NCBI GenBank assembly: GCA_947458895.1
Contig: CANHBY010000060.1
Coordinates: forward strand, 1-7,198
Source: Burkholderiales bacterium
GTDB lineage: Bacteria; Pseudomonadota; Gammaproteobacteria; Burkholderiales; Burkholderiaceae_C
DNA: 7,198 nucleotides
Direction of reading: 5' to 3'
In this document: positions 4,370 to 7,198 of the stretch, in pieces
How positions within the stretch are numbered: the first letter of the stretch is position 1
Layout: each line of letters begins with the position of its first letter
Translations under genes and position numbers: made by a program
Notes under the pieces: generated by a model
The model's input: the letters and a program-made list of their open reading frames with translations, nothing else
Databases searched by the model: none
What the model was told of the DNA's origin: nothing

Positions 4370-6672
4370 TTGCCCAAGAGCTTGAAGTCAGCCTGCACAT
4401 GGCGTTTGTCGAAGCCCGGCAGCAACGCCATGAATTCATCACCGTTGAGCACTTGCTGCTCGCCCTGCTTGACAACCCGTCGGCGGCCGAGGTCCTGCGA
4501 GCTTGTGCAGCCAACATGGACGACCTGCGCAAGTGCCTCGTTCAGTTCATCAAAGAAAACACCCCTACCGTGGGTGGATCCGACGAGGTGGACACCCAGC
4601 CCACCCTTGGGTTCCAGCGTGTTATTCAACGCGCCATCATGCACGTGCAGTCCACGGGAAGCGGCAAGAAAGAAGTCACCGGCGCCAACGTCCTGGTCGC
4701 GATTTTTGGCGAGAAAGATTCACACGCGGTCTACTACCTTCACCAGCAAGGTGTCACCCGCTTGGATGTCGTCAACTTTATTTCACACGGCATTCGCAAG
4801 AGCGACCCGCCCGAAGCCAGCAAGTCCGGCAGCGAGGGTCCTGCAGGTGCTGATGCCGATAAGGAAGAGTCCGACAACAAGGGCTCGCCACTGGATCAGT
4901 TCACCACCAACCTCAACAATTTGGCCCGCGAGGGCAAGATCGATCCGCTCATCGGCCGGGACCATGAGGTTGAGCGTGTGATCCAAATTTTGTGCCGTCG
5001 TCGCAAGAACAATCCCCTGTTGGTTGGTGAGGCGGGTGTGGGAAAAACCGCCATTGCCGAGGGCTTGGCCTGGCGCATCACTCAAGGCGACGTGCCTGAG
5101 GTTCTTGCCAATTCCACTGTTTACTCACTTGACATGGGCGCTTTGTTGGCCGGCACCAAATATCGTGGCGATTTCGAGCAGCGTCTCAAGGGCGTGCTCA
5201 AGCAACTCAAAGACCAGCCTGCTGCTGTTTTGTTCATTGATGAAATCCACACCTTGATCGGTGCTGGCGCTGCCTCGGGCGGCACCCTGGATGCCAGCAA
5301 TCTACTCAAGCCTGCATTGAGTTCGGGCAGCATGAAGTGCCTTGGCGCCACCACGTTCACCGAATACCGTGGCATCTTTGAGAAAGATGCGGCGCTGTCT
5401 CGCCGGTTCCAAAAGGTTGATGTGGTCGAGCCCTCGGTCGAGCAAACCGTTGAAATTCTCAAGGGGTTGAAGTCTCGCTTCGAGGAGCACCACAGCGTCA
5501 AGTACGCCCTCGGTGCTCTGCAGGCTGCGGCGGAGCTGTCAGCCAAATTCATCGGTGACCGTCATTTGCCAGACAAGGCCATCGATGTGATTGATGAGGC
5601 TGGCGCCGCACAACGTGTGCTGCCCAAGAGCAAACAGAAGAAAACCATCACCCGCACCGAGGTGGAGGAAATCGTCGCGAAGATCGCCCGCATTCCACCC
5701 GCCAGCGTTTCCAGCGATGACCGCTCCAAGCTCAAGAGCCTCGAGCGCGATCTCAACAGCGTTGTGTTTGGTCAGTCTCCAGCCATTGAAGCGCTTTCTG
5801 CCGCCATCAAAATGGCACGATCAGGGTTGGGCAAGGCCGACAAGCCGATTGGCTCGTTTCTGTTTAGCGGCCCCACCGGCGTCGGCAAGACCGAAGTTGC
5901 GAAACAGTTGGCCTTCATTCTCGGCATCGACCTGATCCGCTTCGACATGAGTGAGTACATGGAGCGCCATGCTGTGAGCCGTTTGATCGGCGCGCCCCCA
6001 GGCTATGTGGGATTTGATCAGGGTGGCCTGTTGACTGAAGCCATCACCAAAAAGCCCCATTGCGTGTTGCTCTTGGACGAAATTGAAAAGTCGCACCCAG
6101 ATGTGTTCAACGTGCTGCTTCAGGTGATGGACCACGGCACTTTGACTGATAACAATGGGCGAAAGGCTGACTTCCGCAACGTGATCATCATCATGACCAC
6201 GAATGCAGGTGCCGAGACGATGCAAAAGTCCACCATCGGCTTCACTAATGCCCGGGAGCAGGGCGATGAAATGGGCGATATCAAGCGCTTTTTCACGCCA
6301 GAATTCCGCAATCGTCTTGACGCGATCGTGAGCTTCCGCTCCCTGGATGAAGAAATTGTGTTGCGGGTCGTTGATAAATTCCTCCTTCAACTCGAAGGCC
6401 AGCTTGCCGAGAAAAAAGTTGAGGCCTCTTTCACTGATCGCCTGCGCAAATACTTGGCGTCCAAAGGCTTCGATCCCTTGATGGGCGCTCGTCCGTTGCA
6501 GCGCTTGATTCAGGACACAGTCAGGCGCGCACTGGCCGACGAACTGTTGTTCGGGCGCCTAGTGGACGGCGGTCGCTTGACAGTCGACATTGATGACGAT
6601 GGCAATCCAGTGCTCGATATCCAGCCCCCCCGAAAGAGCGATAAGCCGAAGTCTGAACCGGCTACAGCCTAA
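4366..6672 (+). CDS. clpA: ClpA, ATP-dependent Clp protease unfoldase subunit
   Basis: ClpA is the hexameric AAA+ unfoldase that threads substrates into the ClpP peptidase in the cytoplasm. The 768 residues match the family (E. coli 758). The Clp N-domain with two helical repeats spans about 1-145; an acidic, Gly/Ser-rich linker (146-175) follows. D1 has Walker A GEAGVGKT (221-228), pore loop GTKYRGDFE (263-271), Walker B VLFIDE (288-293) and arginines 346-347. D2 has Walker A GPTGVGKT (502-509), pore loop GYVGFDQGG (546-554), Walker B VLLLDE (567-572), arginines in FRNRLD (647-652) and sensor-2 GARPLQR (707-713). No ClpB-type middle coiled-coil is inserted, which excludes ClpB. The ClpP-docking tripeptide is IGF (624-626), where E. 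coli ClpA has IGL. The C-terminus is a short charged tail. ATG 4366 overlaps the clpS stop. All catalytic motifs look intact. clpP is not in the window. Confidence 0.98.
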   Translation: MIAQELEVSLHMAFVEARQQRHEFITVEHLLLALLDNPSAAEVLRACAANMDDLRKCLVQFIKENTPTVGGSDEVDTQPTLGFQRVIQRAIMHVQSTGSGKKEVTGANVLVAIFGEKDSHAVYYLHQQGVTRLDVVNFISHGIRKSDPPEASKSGSEGPAGADADKEESDNKGSPLDQFTTNLNNLAREGKIDPLIGRDHEVERVIQILCRRRKNNPLLVGEAGVGKTAIAEGLAWRITQGDVPEVLANSTVYSLDMGALLAGTKYRGDFEQRLKGVLKQLKDQPAAVLFIDEIHTLIGAGAASGGTLDASNLLKPALSSGSMKCLGATTFTEYRGIFEKDAALSRRFQKVDVVEPSVEQTVEILKGLKSRFEEHHSVKYALGALQAAAELSAKFIGDRHLPDKAIDVIDEAGAAQRVLPKSKQKKTITRTEVEEIVAKIARIPPASVSSDDRSKLKSLERDLNSVVFGQSPAIEALSAAIKMARSGLGKADKPIGSFLFSGPTGVGKTEVAKQLAFILGIDLIRFDMSEYMERHAVSRLIGAPPGYVGFDQGGLLTEAITKKPHCVLLLDEIEKSHPDVFNVLLQVMDHGTLTDNNGRKADFRNVIIIMTTNAGAETMQKSTIGFTNAREQGDEMGDIKRFFTPEFRNRLDAIVSFRSLDEEIVLRVVDKFLLQLEGQLAEKKVEASFTDRLRKYLASKGFDPLMGARPLQRLIQDTVRRALADELLFGRLVDGGRLTVDIDDDGNPVLDIQPPRKSDKPKSEPATA

Positions 6673-6710
6673 CAACGAGCCGCTCGCGGGCGGCGCCGGG
6701 TGATCCGATG

Positions 6711-6746
6711 CCCTGATCTGAATAGTTTCAGATCAGGGTTTTTTTT
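6711..6746 (+). terminator. Strong intrinsic terminator after clpA
   Basis: A perfect 12-bp stem (CCCTGATCTGAA 6711-6722, TTCAGATCAGGG 6727-6738) with a TAGT loop is followed directly by eight T (6739-6746). It lies 39 bases after the clpA stop and ends the clpSA operon. Confidence 0.95.
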
Positions 6747-6961
6747 GATGTCTATTGAGCAAATGGTGCCGACTTGATAGGGGGCAATCAGCGCTTCGGG
6801 TGTCAGCGCTAGCCTCAGCCGACTTGCTGATACGTATGCATGCAAAACTTGGCGAAGATGCAACTTGCCGACTGTCGTTTGGGCCTTTTTGCCATCCGGC
6901 TATGGTACCTTTCTAGGGTTTCGAATCAGCGAAATACGCGGTCAACCTTTTGGAGTCATTC
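6747..6961. other. Intergenic region upstream of the DUF883 gene
   Basis: No gene is seen here. A candidate promoter for the downstream gene is TTGGGC (6879-6884) with TATGGT (6901-6906), 16 bases apart; the match is modest. The region contains two AGCGCT copies (6790-6795, 6805-6810), a 9-base direct repeat GCCGACTTG (6768-6776, 6818-6826), and a TGATACGTA motif (6824-6843) resembling the one upstream of icd. Confidence 0.4.
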
Positions 6962-7198
6962 ATGGAACAAGCGAATCCCGAAGTCCAAGTGCGAGAAGAC
7001 CTGGCAGCCAGTCTCAAGGGTGTCATGGGTGATGCCGAACAAGTGCTCAAGCGGGCTGGTCAAACCAGCGCACAAGAATATGACTCTGCCTTGAAGCGCG
7101 CAGCTGAAAAGCTTCGCCGAGCCAAGGAAGACTTTATTCGCCTGGAAGAAGATGCCATGCTTCACGCCAAGCATGCCGCGCGCGTCACAGATCGGGCC
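6962..7198 (+). CDS. DUF883 (ElaB/YqjD-type) protein, 3'-partial
   Basis: Seventy-nine codons are present and the frame is still open at the right edge. The N-terminal part is an almost wholly charged helix: EDLAASLKGVMGDAEQVLKRAGQ (residues 12-34, within which DLAASLKGVMGDAEQ is the typical opening of the family), then a Lys/Arg/Glu-rich coiled-coil-like stretch to AARVTDRA, where family members continue into a segment with a conserved proline and a C-terminal membrane helix, not reached here. E. coli relatives YqjD and ElaB are inner-membrane, ribosome-associated proteins of stationary phase; applying that role here is inference. GGAG (6952-6955) sits six bases before ATG 6962, a good start. 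The strong terminator after clpA makes this a separate transcription unit. Confidence 0.82.
   Translation, partial: MEQANPEVQVREDLAASLKGVMGDAEQVLKRAGQTSAQEYDSALKRAAEKLRRAKEDFIRLEEDAMLHAKHAARVTDRA

Noticed and set aside
5821..6390. 189-codon open frame on the minus strand inside clpA
   Set aside because: It lies opposite highly conserved ClpA D2 sequence, with no start signals or recognisable domain. It is a shadow of codon bias, as are the other antisense frames in clpA and icd.
6768..6826. 9-base direct repeats (GCCGACTTG) as an attachment site or iteron
   Set aside because: There are only two copies, with no integrase, tRNA or origin features nearby; chance is a sufficient explanation.
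6669..6863. 64-codon minus-strand frame after clpA
   Set aside because: It reads straight through the strong clpA terminator hairpin and T run, and has no domain or ribosome binding site.

Overview
The window looks like chromosomal DNA of a betaproteobacterium, most likely order Burkholderiales and perhaps a Comamonadaceae-type genome. This rests on recognising the proteins and on the gene neighbourhood (DUF192 protein, icd, a small cold-shock protein, clpS-clpA), which as I recall is common in that order. No rRNA or other strict taxonomic marker is present. No tRNA, CRISPR array, insertion sequence or phage gene was seen.

Layout. Positions 1-970 (+) hold an EF-hand-type protein of unknown role. 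It is cut off at the left edge and interrupted by one in-frame amber codon at 638-640, so it appears as a 212-codon partial frame and a 93-codon frame. A small exported DUF192 protein (1032-1508, -) converges on it. Positions 1509-1795 hold no convincing gene, only hairpins. A candidate promoter (1796-1824) and a strongly structured leader (about 1831-2058) precede icd, NADP-dependent isocitrate dehydrogenase (2059-3312, +). A bidirectional terminator separates icd from the convergent cold-shock gene (3510-3773, -), which has an unusual C-terminal tail, its own second terminator and a clear TTGACA promoter. Divergent from it is the clpS-clpA operon (4019-6672, +), with overlapping stop and start codons and a strong terminator at 6711-6746. 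The window ends inside a DUF883 (ElaB/YqjD-type) gene starting at 6962.

How the genes work together. ClpS and ClpA form one module: ClpS brings N-degron substrates to the ClpA unfoldase, which feeds ClpP (not in this window). Icd is central metabolism (TCA cycle). The cold-shock protein is an RNA chaperone or regulator. The DUF883 protein is probably a stationary-phase, membrane-linked protein. Apart from clpSA these appear to be separate transcription units.

Most of the window is ordinary housekeeping DNA. The parts most worth a second look are the interrupted modular EF-hand gene, the structured icd leader and the tail on the cold-shock protein. I did not find a clear new multi-gene system.
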